Origin: Syntrophaceae bacterium UBA6109
GTDB lineage: Bacteria; Desulfobacterota; Syntrophia; Syntrophales; UBA6109
Assembly: GCA_002428445.1 (NCBI GenBank)
Contig: DIWJ01000001.1
Location: 4,377 to 37,318, forward strand
Direction of reading: 5' to 3'
DNA: 32,942 nucleotides
Position 1 is the stretch's first letter; every line of letters begins with the position of its first letter. Position numbers and translations under genes: made by a program. Of this stretch, positions 16,772 through 24,557 are shown in pieces. The notes below the pieces were generated by a model. The model had not been told where the DNA came from. It did not search any database and saw only the letters and a program-made list of their open reading frames with translations.

Positions 16772-17169
16772 TCCCAGCGTCCTCCCCTTCCCTTCCGCAG
16801 GTCGATGGTGTCGATGCGCTCGACGCGTCCGCGCGCCCCGATGAAGACATTGAGCAGCCAGCTCACGATGCTGATGACGAGGGAGCCGAGCACGGCCGTC
16901 CAGAACCCGCGGACCTCGAAGCCGGCGATGACGCCGGAGACCATCAGGAGCAGCAGGGCGTTGATGACGAACGTGAAAAGCCCGAAGGTCAGCACGTTCA
17001 CGGGCAGCGTGAGGAGGATCAGCACCGGCCGGAGAAAGGCATTCAGGATGCCCAGGATCGCCGCGGCAAGAAAGGCCGAGAAGAACCCCGCGACCCGGAT
17101 CCCTTCGATGAGGTAAGACGCCGCCAGGATTGCCGCCGTCAACACCAGCCACCTCAGGACAAGACCCAT
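16768..17169 (-). CDS. YvlD/phage-holin-4-like small membrane protein
   Basis: 133 residues with four hydrophobic segments: [60 protein letters not shown], and [42 protein letters not shown] is the hallmark of the Phage_holin_4_2/DUF360 (YvlD) family, widespread chromosomal membrane proteins of unknown role; the holin name is historical and no phage genes are present. The short charged C-terminus ends in [12 protein letters not shown] 17169 has GGAGG seven bases upstream. Its stop overlaps the mutS ATG, so the two are translated together. Confidence 0.88.
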   Translation of the reverse strand: MGLVLRWLVLTAAILAASYLIEGIRVAGFFSAFLAAAILGILNAFLRPVLILLTLPVNVLTFGLFTFVINALLLLMVSGVIAGFEVRGFWTAVLGSLVISIVSWLLNVFIGARGRVERIDTIDLRKGRGGRWE

Positions 17170-17264
17170 GGGAAACCTCCGAATTCGTTGAACTGCCGGG
17201 AATGTCGCCCCTTGTATCCTCTCGGGGAAAATTTTGCAAGCGGGCGGGAAGCCGGCGGCGAGTC

Positions 17265-18101
17265 CTACAGCGAATACCGGCCGGGCGTGATTTCGGTGTG
17301 CAGGTTTTCGTGGCCCAGGTAGCGCTTTCCGAGCGTCACGGCCATGACAACGGCCGCCGCCAGCAGCGCCAGGGACTGAAAGATCATCCAGTCGGCCTGT
17401 TCCCCCCAGGGATAGGGAATCCGGACCAGCCAGGAAGTCAGGAAAACCAGCGGGATGCTGCCTCCCGTCGCATTGTAGATGGTGGTCAATATGACGGACA
17501 GCGCCACGGCCTGCAGCAGGAAGTTCCCTGCTGCGACTGCCGGGGAAAGCGAGGATGCCCCGTAGAAATATTCGCCCATGAAGAAGACCGGGAGCTGCCA
17601 GAGGCCGCAGATCGGGCCCAGGAGCAGAGCGGCGACGAAACCTACGAAGCGCCGCTGCAGCAGGGGAAGCGCGATGCCCCGCCAGCCGATTTCCCCCCAG
17701 GGCAATGCGCTGCCTGCGAGGAGAGCGGCGGTGGCAAACGCGGGCCGGGAATCTGCGGACGCGGCAGCCGACGGCGCCCCCAGGAACCGGACCAGCAGCG
17801 CCGCGAGCAGATACAGAAAGGGGATGCCGAGCAGGACAAAACCGGACCAGCCGGCGTCCGCCCGCCATTGAAGCATACGGGTCAGGTAGTCTTTCAGCCC
17901 CGGCGCACCCTGCACAGTCCCGACGACGATGAGAGCCGCCAGCGCCGGCGACCAGGCGATAAAGTAGTGGAGGGGGCTGTATTGCGGCAGGCTCACGTCA
18001 TAGCCCTCGAAAATGCCGGAGAACAGAAATGCGAGGACCGGCAGTCCCCAGCCGAACCCGAAGGCAATGAGAAAATACGTGATCAGCGGACGGTGTTTCA
18101 T
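17265..18101 (-). CDS. CPBP-family membrane protein lacking protease catalytic residues
   Basis: 278 residues from ATG 18101 with about seven to eight membrane helices. The CPBP (Rce1-like, Abi) pattern is seen in [36 protein letters not shown] and [13 protein letters not shown]. In active members the first motif is EExxxR, the second carries His (GLWHLP) and the third ends with another His. Here the first reads GExxxR, the second has Gln (tgg cag) and the third has Ser/Thr. The protein probably is not a working protease; it could bind prenyl or lipid substrates or a partner. The start lacks a clear ribosome binding site. It is 95 bp upstream of the holin-4-like gene. Confidence 0.8.
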   Translation of the reverse strand: MKHRPLITYFLIAFGFGWGLPVLAFLFSGIFEGYDVSLPQYSPLHYFIAWSPALAALIVVGTVQGAPGLKDYLTRMLQWRADAGWSGFVLLGIPFLYLLAALLVRFLGAPSAAASADSRPAFATAALLAGSALPWGEIGWRGIALPLLQRRFVGFVAALLLGPICGLWQLPVFFMGEYFYGASSLSPAVAAGNFLLQAVALSVILTTIYNATGGSIPLVFLTSWLVRIPYPWGEQADWMIFQSLALLAAAVVMAVTLGKRYLGHENLHTEITPGRYSL

Positions 18102-18156
18102 GGGAGGAAACCCTGAAATCGAAGAACCCGTTCTGCGAAGAGAGCGGAACGACCGT

Positions 18157-18177
18157 GCTTCAAGGAACCCTTGAAGC
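18157..18177. other. Perfect inverted repeat between the ClC and CPBP genes
   Basis: GCTTCAAGG (18157-18165), AAC, CCTTGAAGC (18169-18177): nine perfect pairs and a three-base loop. It lies 55 bases after the ClC stop in the direction of transcription and 56 bases before the CPBP start. There is no T-run on either side, so it may be an operator or an mRNA hairpin rather than an intrinsic terminator. Confidence 0.45.
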
Positions 18178-18232
18178 GCGACCCTATCACCGACGACGGC
18201 TAAATGCAATTGCAGGGGACGGAAGATCCGCA

Positions 18233-19996
18233 CTAATCCTGATGGATTCCCCCTCCGACAGTCAGCTTGACGAGAGCCTTGTTGTAGGCGGAAAAAATGT
18301 CCCGGCGCGAGAGGATTCCGACGATCCGGCCGGGATCGACGCGGTCCACGACCGGCAGTTGCTCGATATTGCGGAACCCGATCCGCTCAAGCGCCGTTTC
18401 AAGGCTCTCGTCCTCGTTGACGGTAAGCACCTTTTCCGTCACGATGTCTTTCACAACGATGAGGTCGCCCAGCCCCTGTTCATAAATGAGGTCCTTGAAA
18501 TCCTGAAAATCGACGATACCGGCGAGCCGGCCTTCCTCGTTGACGACAGGGAAGCTGCTGTGTTTGCTCGCCATGGCCCGCTTCAGGAATTCCCTCAGGT
18601 TCAGGTTCTGGGGCATCGTCTCCACGTCTTGCGCCATGGCGTCCCGGACCTTCAAATATCGCATGATGTTCGCTTCCCGGCCCGCCTGCAGGTCGATGCC
18701 CTTTCTCAACAGGGGCAGCGTGAAGATCGAGCCCTCCCGGATCTGGGAGGCCACGATGTAGCTCAGGAAACAAGACAGCATGAGCGGAAGAATGATCTGG
18801 TAATTGCCTGTCAACTCGAAGAGAAGAAGGATGGCGTGCATGGGACCGTGGGAGGCGCCCGCCAGGAGGGCGCCCATTCCTACGAGGCTGTATGCCCCGG
18901 ACGTAGCCGTCCCGGGGAAGAGGCCGTGAACCGCCCAGCCAAAGAACCCCCCCGCCATGGCGCCAATGTAGAGCGAAGGGACCACGACGCCGCCGGCACC
19001 GCCCGATCCGATGGTAAAGGACGTAGCGGCGATCTTCAAGAACATGAGCCCCAACAGGAAGAACCAGGGGAGGTGGTCCCAGACGGCCAGATCGATCACG
19101 TCGTAGCCGACGCCGTAAACTTCCGGAAAGACAATCCCCGTGAGGCCCACCAGCAGCCCGCCTGCGGCCGGCTTGAGGTATTCCGGAATCTTCAGCTTGC
19201 TGAAGCCGTCTTCGGTCTTGTGGAGAACGATTGTGAACAGGACGGCTACGGCACCACAAAAGACACCGAGGACCATGTACAGGGGAAGTTCCCATGCCCC
19301 CAGAAGGCTGTATTTCGCGACGGCGAGAGCCGGATAATTGCCCAGATGGGCGCGGGAGACCGCCGTCGCCACCACGGAGGAAACGACGATGGGGCTGAAG
19401 GACGATATCCCGTAGTTGCCGAGGATGATTTCCATGGCGAACATCACGCCGGCAATCGGCGCGTTGAACGTGGCGGCAATGCCGCCGGCGGCGCCGCAGG
19501 CCACGAGCGTCCGCAGGTGATCCGTAGATACGCGCAGCAGCTGGCCGCACATGGAGCCGATGGCCGCCCCGATCTGAACGATCGGGCCTTCCCGCCCCGC
19601 CGAACCGCCCGAACCGATGCAGATCGCCGAAGTGAGGATCTTCACGATGCTCACCCGTTTTCTTATCTTGCCGCCGCGAATGGCCACGGCTTCCATCGTC
19701 TCCGTCACACCCGGACCGCGGGCCTCGCGGGCGATAAAGAAGATGATCGGGCCGATGATGAGCCCCCCCAGCGCGGGCGCGAGGATCTTAAGGTAAAAAG
19801 GTGCGTCGGACACAATTTCGAGAAAGTCTTCACCGCCGGAGCCAAAGAAAACCCACTGGACCAGCCGAATCATGTAACGAAAGAGGATGGCGCCGTAGCC
19901 GCTCAATACGCCGACCAGCATGGCAATGACAATCATTACGGCATGGTCGCTGCCACCGAGGATCCTCCGGAAAGAATTGTAGCGGATCAGTTTCAC
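18233..19996 (-). CDS. ClC chloride channel/transporter with C-terminal CBS pair
   Basis: 587 residues. Residues about 15-430 form the ClC membrane domain with GSGGSAGREGPIVQIG (gating Glu136 within GREGP) and GSGGAGGVVVPSLYIGAMAG. The first selectivity loop, usually GSGIP or GHGVPE, reads GPGVTE here. Residues about 445-575 are two CBS domains (VRDAMAQDVETMP ... FPVVNEEGRLAGIVDFQD, then KDIVTEKVLTVNEDESLETA ... LPVVDRVDPGRIVGILSRRD), which commonly sense adenine nucleotides. Members move Cl- through the inner membrane as channels or Cl-/H+ exchangers. The start is GTG 19996 with AGGG about 10 bases upstream; MKLIRYNSFRRI is a normal start. It is divergent from the antiporter gene. Confidence 0.92.
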   Translation of the reverse strand: MKLIRYNSFRRILGGSDHAVMIVIAMLVGVLSGYGAILFRYMIRLVQWVFFGSGGEDFLEIVSDAPFYLKILAPALGGLIIGPIIFFIAREARGPGVTETMEAVAIRGGKIRKRVSIVKILTSAICIGSGGSAGREGPIVQIGAAIGSMCGQLLRVSTDHLRTLVACGAAGGIAATFNAPIAGVMFAMEIILGNYGISSFSPIVVSSVVATAVSRAHLGNYPALAVAKYSLLGAWELPLYMVLGVFCGAVAVLFTIVLHKTEDGFSKLKIPEYLKPAAGGLLVGLTGIVFPEVYGVGYDVIDLAVWDHLPWFFLLGLMFLKIAATSFTIGSGGAGGVVVPSLYIGAMAGGFFGWAVHGLFPGTATSGAYSLVGMGALLAGASHGPMHAILLLFELTGNYQIILPLMLSCFLSYIVASQIREGSIFTLPLLRKGIDLQAGREANIMRYLKVRDAMAQDVETMPQNLNLREFLKRAMASKHSSFPVVNEEGRLAGIVDFQDFKDLIYEQGLGDLIVVKDIVTEKVLTVNEDESLETALERIGFRNIEQLPVVDRVDPGRIVGILSRRDIFSAYNKALVKLTVGGGIHQD

Positions 19997-20370
19997 GGAT
20001 ATTTCGCCCTCTTACGCCTTGATCGTCCGCGCCGTGACGGGCCGTTTTGCATGCACGGCGGCGGTCTCCCGCTTGTCTTCCGGCAAGCGGTCTTGCCCGT
20101 GCATATCACAAAATTATTACCGGGGTAAGACTTTGAATCGGAAGGCACCGCTCCTGCGGGTCCGGCCGCGTGCGGATCGAGGCGGCCGTCCGTTCCGCGT
20201 CAAAGCCGGACGCCATTCGAAGGCGCAGCCGAATCGGAATTCATCTGCTTGATTCGTCCGTATACTTGTGGCAGATTCCAGATCATCCATGGCTGCGTCA
20301 TGGGGATGCCTCTTCTCCCGATCTCACTTTCGGCACCCCTTCCTTCCCCTCACAAACCCTGGCTGCAGGG
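19997..20370. other. Divergent intergenic region between ClC and antiporter genes
   Basis: 374 bp with no convincing gene. An in-frame open stretch from 20170 runs into the antiporter but has no family similarity before 20371. The ClC-proximal half holds a nested stem-loop (20051-20104) followed by an AT-rich patch (20105-20118), a possible promoter area. I see no known riboswitch. Confidence 0.5.
20051..20104 (-). other. Nested stem-loop upstream of the ClC gene
   Basis: Outer arms ATGCACGG (20051-20058) and CCGTGCAT (20097-20104) enclose a second stem, CCGCTTG (20069-20075) and CAAGCGG (20084-20090). It lies 55-108 bases upstream of the ClC start. It could be a structured leader RNA or DNA sites for a regulator; it does not match the fluoride riboswitch as I know it. 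Confidence 0.35.
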
Positions 20371-21598
20371 ATGGAGATGGACGCTCTGCTTCTGACGGCT
20401 TTCATGCTGCTGGCCGGCTACCTGGCGGGAGGACTCGCGGCGCGCCTGCACTTTCCCCGCATCACGGGATACCTGATCGCGGGAATGTTCTTGAATCCCT
20501 CCGCATTCCACGCCATTCCGCAGGCCGCTGTTGACAAGCTGAATTTCATCATCACCGTCGTTCTGGGCGTCGTCTCCTATATGATCGGCGGCGGCTTGCG
20601 CCTGGACGCCGTGCGGAAGCTCGGCAGGGCCATCTTCAGCATCACCGTCTTCCAGGGGCTGATGCCGTTTCTCCTCAGTGTCCTGCTTGTCGCCGGCCTA
20701 GGCCCCTTCGTCCTGGCCCTTCCCGGCGGGATGCTCGCGACGTTCTTCCCGATGGCGCTGGTGCTCGGCGCCATCGCCGTATCATCCGCACCTGCCGCCG
20801 TCGTAGCGATCGTCCATGAGTGCCGTGCGACGGGGCCGGTCACGACAACCTGCCTGGCGGTTCTTGCCCTGACCGACGCCCTTACCGTGATCGCCTTTGC
20901 CTGTTCCCTCGACATCGGCCGGGCTCTGGTAAAAGGGCAGCAGATTGCGGGATTGGGCGACATGCTTGCCGCCCCCCTCCTCCATATCCTGGGATCCATC
21001 GTCGCGGGCGCCGCCTTCGGCTGGCTCCTGCTGAAAGGTCTCGAGAGAATCCGCGCGGACTGGGGATTGCTGGCGGCGAGTATCGGCGGGGATCGCGATC
21101 TTGACGGCAGCCGCTGAAACCTGGGGACTCTCCTCCATCCTGGCCAATATGGCCGCCGGTTTCGTAGTCGCCAACCGTTCGGGCCGGGAAGAAATGCTCA
21201 CCGTCCTTGAGAGGATCGAGGAAACGCTGTTCGTGCTTTTCTTCGTCCTCAGCGGGATGTACGTCGACATCGCGGCCCTCAACGCAGCCGGAGCCCTTGT
21301 GGTGCTCATCATGCTGGGGCGGGGAATCGGGAAGTACGCCGGTGCGAGACTCGGCGCAGCTCTCGTCGGCGCCCCGGAATCGCTGCGGAAGTATCCCGGA
21401 CTCGTGCTCCTGCCCAAGGCCGGACTCACCCTGGGCCTGGCATTCCTGGCCCGCCAGGCCTTTTCTTCTTTTGGACCGCTCCTTTTCAATGCCCTCCTCG
21501 CCAGCACGGTCATCAATATGCTGCTGACGCCGCCCCTGGCGAAATTCGCTCTCCTCCGGTCCGGGGAAGGCGGCCGTCGCGGGAAGACGTTGGTATAA
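20371..21598 (+). pseudogene. Cation:proton antiporter (CPA2/KefB-like), frameshifted
   Basis: Two overlapping frames make one transporter. The 5' part (20371-21117) starts MEMDALLLTAFMLLAGYLAGG and carries FPRITGYLIAGMFLNP and VSSAPAAVVAIVHECRATGP. The 3' part (frame open to 21598) carries ETWGLSSILANMAAGFVVANRSGREE and PKAGLTLGLAFLARQAF. Frame 1 is family-like up to LLAASIGG and frame 2 resumes with GIAILTAAAETWG, so one extra base, most simply in the GGGG run at 21088-21091, breaks the gene. Removing it gives 408 residues, a normal size for a monovalent cation/H+ exchanger membrane domain. It may be a true mutation, a sequencing error or a slippage site. The start at 20371 is uncertain (AGGG directly abuts it; 20377 is an alternative). 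Confidence 0.85.
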
Positions 21599-21640
21599 CT
21601 ATTTATCCCCAGATGTATCGGAATACGGAAAAAAATTTAT

Positions 21641-21669
21641 TTGACAAGTTTCTCCCATTTCGATATAAG
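21641..21669 (+). promoter_or_regulatory. Strong sigma70-like promoter of the DUF58-DUF4129-MoxR operon
   Basis: TTGACA (21641-21646) is a perfect -35 box; a 17-bp spacer leads to TATAAG (21664-21669), five of six -10 bases. It sits in an AT-rich island within otherwise GC-rich DNA, 190 bp upstream of the DUF58 start, and implies a leader of about 180 nt. Confidence 0.8.
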
Positions 21670-21690
21670 TCGCGGCACCGTTATTCATTC

Positions 21691-21712
21691 AATCGTTATT
21701 TTATTAACGATT
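21691..21712 (+). promoter_or_regulatory. Perfect inverted repeat just downstream of the promoter
   Basis: AATCGTTA (21691-21698), TTTTAT, TAACGATT (21705-21712): eight perfect pairs, starting about 15 bases after the predicted transcription start. The position suits a repressor operator. As RNA it would be a weak AT-rich hairpin followed by a T-rich patch, so early attenuation is also possible. Confidence 0.5.
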
Positions 21713-21858
21713 TCAAAGCTTTTTTCAGCAGTTTCAAAACAGGCGCCGTCTTTTCCAGCCGTCTACAGGCCCGGGAAAAACGGCGCAGCCGCACCGGGCC
21801 GGGTTTGGGCGTCCGGGAAGGGTCAATTCTGCAGGTTTATCGATAAAGAGGAATCCGG

Positions 21859-23130
21859 ATGAATGCGGGATCGATGGAAGCGGGGTTCGGCGCCGGTGTT
21901 TCAGCCGCCGAAAAGGCGGCGCAGGGCAAGATAGCTCTGCAGCCGGCCGGCGTGCTCTGGACGCGCCCCGCGCTACTTCTCCTGGCGGTCCTGGCCGTCC
22001 TCGCCTCGTGGTATGGACAGCAGCCGATCCTGGTCATGGCCCTGCTGCTTCTGTCACTGGCGCTGCTCTGCAACCTCTGGAGCCGGCATTCGTTTGCCCG
22101 CCTGTCCTGCGGAAGAACCCTCGAACGGCGCCGCGCCTTCCCCGGCGAGGAAATTTCGACGGAAGTCTCTCTTCGCAACAACAAGTGGCTGCCTTTGCCC
22201 TGGGTCCGCCTGGAAAATCATGTCCCCGAGGAACTGAGGCCGGCCGTGGAAGACGCCGCTTCGGACGGCGACCGCCGGGATACGGCGGAAGTATCTTTGT
22301 TCCTGCCCGGACGCAACCGCGCCCGCTGGTCGTACCGGTTGCTGTGCCGCCGGAGAGGTTTCTATCCGCTGGGAAACCTCCGGGTCACGAGCGGCGACAT
22401 CTTCGGCCTCTACACCGCCTCTCTCGAGTTTCCGGCGGAGACGGTGCTGGTTTATCCCCGCCTCCTTCCCCTCGAGAAGCTCCCGCTCCCGGCCCTGCAG
22501 GTCCTGGGCGACGAAAAGGCGGAACGGAAGATCTGCACCGACCCGACAAGGCCCTTTGGGATCCGGGATCACATCCCTTCCGACGGGCTGCGCCACATCC
22601 ATTGGAAGGCCAGCGCCCGCGGGCAAGGACTGAAACGGAAGATCTTTGAACCGACGACAACGAAAAAGATCGCGCTTTTTCTCGACGTGGAGAGTTTTGG
22701 AAGCGGCGGGTCCTTCCGGGCTGATGATTTCGAGCTGGGAATCAGTACGGCAGCCTCTGTCGCGTTCCACGCGGGAAAAGGCGAAGCCCAGCCGGGTCTT
22801 TTCGCCAACACCTGCATGGCGGACACCGGCCGGCCGATCATCGTCCCTCCCAGCGGGAGCCGCTCGCAATTGGTGGAAATCCTGGAGTCCCTTGCCAAGG
22901 CCACCCCGCGGGCGAGCGGCTCCCTCGATACCCTTCTTTCGACGGCGGCCCGCTCACTCCCCTCGGGTTCCTGTCTTGTCCTGGTGACGGGTTCCCCCGG
23001 GAACGCGCCCCGGGCGATGCTCGCCGACCTGAAAGCCCGCGGCTATCGGATCACAATCCTTCCGATCGGGGGAGAGGCGCAGGCCGAGCCCGGCAAGACC
23101 GTCCACACCCTTTCCGAGGCGTCGCGATGA
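21859..23130 (+). CDS. DUF58 domain membrane-associated protein
   Basis: 423 residues. Two hydrophobic segments (about residues 35-75: ALLLLAVLAVLASW and ILVMALLLLSLALLCNLW) anchor it; the rest is cytoplasmic. Residues about 205-300 have the DUF58 hallmark RPFGIRDHIPSDGLRHIHWKAS, then RKIFEPTTTKKIALFLDVE, which starts a von Willebrand A-like fold. DUF58 proteins regularly accompany MoxR AAA ATPases, here two genes downstream, and are thought to act with them in assembly or maturation of envelope or metal-centre proteins; the client is unknown. ATG 21859 has GAGG seven bases upstream. The stop overlaps the next ATG by four bases. Confidence 0.9.
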   Translation: MNAGSMEAGFGAGVSAAEKAAQGKIALQPAGVLWTRPALLLLAVLAVLASWYGQQPILVMALLLLSLALLCNLWSRHSFARLSCGRTLERRRAFPGEEISTEVSLRNNKWLPLPWVRLENHVPEELRPAVEDAASDGDRRDTAEVSLFLPGRNRARWSYRLLCRRRGFYPLGNLRVTSGDIFGLYTASLEFPAETVLVYPRLLPLEKLPLPALQVLGDEKAERKICTDPTRPFGIRDHIPSDGLRHIHWKASARGQGLKRKIFEPTTTKKIALFLDVESFGSGGSFRADDFELGISTAASVAFHAGKGEAQPGLFANTCMADTGRPIIVPPSGSRSQLVEILESLAKATPRASGSLDTLLSTAARSLPSGSCLVLVTGSPGNAPRAMLADLKARGYRITILPIGGEAQAEPGKTVHTLSEASR

Positions 23131-24551
23131 TGGCTCCCGGAAACATCATCCCGTTTCTCGCCCTCCTCCTCATCCAGAGTTCGACCATCTGTGCGGTGCT
23201 GATCTTCCTGCGCCACCATCCTCAGCTCTCGAACCTGCCGCTTGCCTGGATTCTCTCGCTCTACGGGCTGTCCTGTCTGGTCCATTGCCTCCCCGCGATG
23301 CGGCGCCGCCACCCGCTTCTTCGGCAGGCCATCAGCGCGACGGCCGCGATCGCCGGAACGGCGCTGTTGCTGAAGACGCAGCTGTATGCGGCCTCCCCAT
23401 GGTCGGATCTGCAGTGGCTGAAGGCAGCGGGAAGCGGCTTCTTCTCCGCGTTTTTCGGCCTGACGCCGGAATTCGTGACGGTAGCGGCCTGCGCGGCATG
23501 CTGGCTGATTGCCGCCCGTGCAGGACGGCGACCCGTTGAATTTGCCGCCATGGTGAGTTCGTTTCAGTTCGGATTTGTCGTGTTCGTCGTTGCCGTCGCC
23601 TCGGCCGGCCAGTTCGGCCTCGATACGCGGCCGGTCCTGCCCCTGCTTCCCGTCTTTTTCGTCTCGGGGCTGACGGGCTTCGCGGCCCTCCGGCTGCGGG
23701 AAATGTCGTTTCTCCAGGGTCAGGGCCGTTCGACCTGGCTCTTTCTGCTCACGGGAGGTTTTTCGGTCATGCTGCTGCTGGCCGGGGCGATCGCGCTTCT
23801 CCTTCACCCGGACCTGTTGGACAAGCTTCTGACCGCCGGAATCGCGGCCGCTCAAGCCGTCGTCCGCGCCATCGGATGGCTGATCGAGTTCATCGCCCGC
23901 TTCCTCCCCTCTCCGGAGATGGGCCCTCTTCCCGGCGGCGTGCCAGCCCCCGGCCCGAAAGAGGATCCGGAGACCTGGGTCCGCTGGCTGCACATCTCCG
24001 ACGAGGCCCGAAGCATCATGCGTTTCTTTGTGGCGCTGGGATGGATGAGCCTTCTCCTGGTCGCCCTCTGGCGCATGTCCTCGCAGTTGTTGAACTGGCT
24101 GGGCAGGCGCCTTGCTTCGAGATCGGATATCCGCATCGAGCCGACGGGAGAAACCTTCTGGTCGGACCTCCTGTCGACGCTGCGGAGGTTCCTGCAGCAA
24201 GCCCTTTCCTGGACAAGGACGCTTTTCAGCGGGCGACACCGTCTTTTCCGCGACGCCGCGAAGGATCCCCTTTCAATCGCGCGGAGGATCTATCTGCGGG
24301 TGGAGAAATGGGCAGGAACCGCGGGCCTTGCACGGAATCCGGACCAGACGCCGCACGATTTCCTGCGGCGGCTCGTGGAAATCTATCCCGACCTGCGCTG
24401 GGAGTTCACCTTCATCACCTCCCAATTCGCCAGCGCGCGGTACGGGCCGGTCCTTCCACGAAAAGAAGCCCTTGACAAGATGTCGCTCAGCTGGAAAAAG
24501 GTTCGCAGGTATCGGCTTCTCAAAGCCGGGAGAAAGTCTAAGGAGGCATAA
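23127..24551 (+). CDS. Membrane protein with C-terminal DUF4129 domain
   Basis: 474 residues. Residues 1-285 hold several membrane helices (IIPFLALLLIQSSTICAVLIF, FGFVVFVVAVASAGQFG, FSVMLLLAGAIALLLHP); another lies at about 297-313 (RFFVALGWMSLLLVALW). The cytoplasmic tail is a DUF4129 domain: ARRIYLRVEKWAGTAGL ... NPDQTPHDFLRRLVEIYPDL and FASARYGP. This resembles transglutaminase-like membrane proteins that occur with DUF58 and MoxR genes, but I see no transglutaminase Cys-His-Asp core, so the enzymatic domain seems absent. ATGA overlap with the DUF58 gene and a six-base gap to the MoxR gene show one operon. Confidence 0.82.
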   Translation: MMAPGNIIPFLALLLIQSSTICAVLIFLRHHPQLSNLPLAWILSLYGLSCLVHCLPAMRRRHPLLRQAISATAAIAGTALLLKTQLYAASPWSDLQWLKAAGSGFFSAFFGLTPEFVTVAACAACWLIAARAGRRPVEFAAMVSSFQFGFVVFVVAVASAGQFGLDTRPVLPLLPVFFVSGLTGFAALRLREMSFLQGQGRSTWLFLLTGGFSVMLLLAGAIALLLHPDLLDKLLTAGIAAAQAVVRAIGWLIEFIARFLPSPEMGPLPGGVPAPGPKEDPETWVRWLHISDEARSIMRFFVALGWMSLLLVALWRMSSQLLNWLGRRLASRSDIRIEPTGETFWSDLLSTLRRFLQQALSWTRTLFSGRHRLFRDAAKDPLSIARRIYLRVEKWAGTAGLARNPDQTPHDFLRRLVEIYPDLRWEFTFITSQFASARYGPVLPRKEALDKMSLSWKKVRRYRLLKAGRKSKEA

Positions 24552-24557
24552 CGGATC

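Noticed and set aside
13934..17116. 1060-codon plus-strand open frame across mutS and mlaE
   Set aside because: Antisense shadow of mutS and neighbours; composition is Arg/Asp/His-rich and shows no recognisable domain.
16768..17169. Prophage holin
   Set aside because: The family name contains holin, but these are chromosomal membrane proteins and no phage gene is nearby.
18155..20128. 657-codon plus-strand frame opposite the ClC gene
   Set aside because: Shadow frame; the minus-strand ClC protein has all family motifs.
19997..20130. Fluoride riboswitch controlling the ClC gene
   Set aside because: The stem-loops lack the conserved fluoride-aptamer sequence, and the protein has the GREGP filter of Cl- type ClC rather than fluoride exporters.
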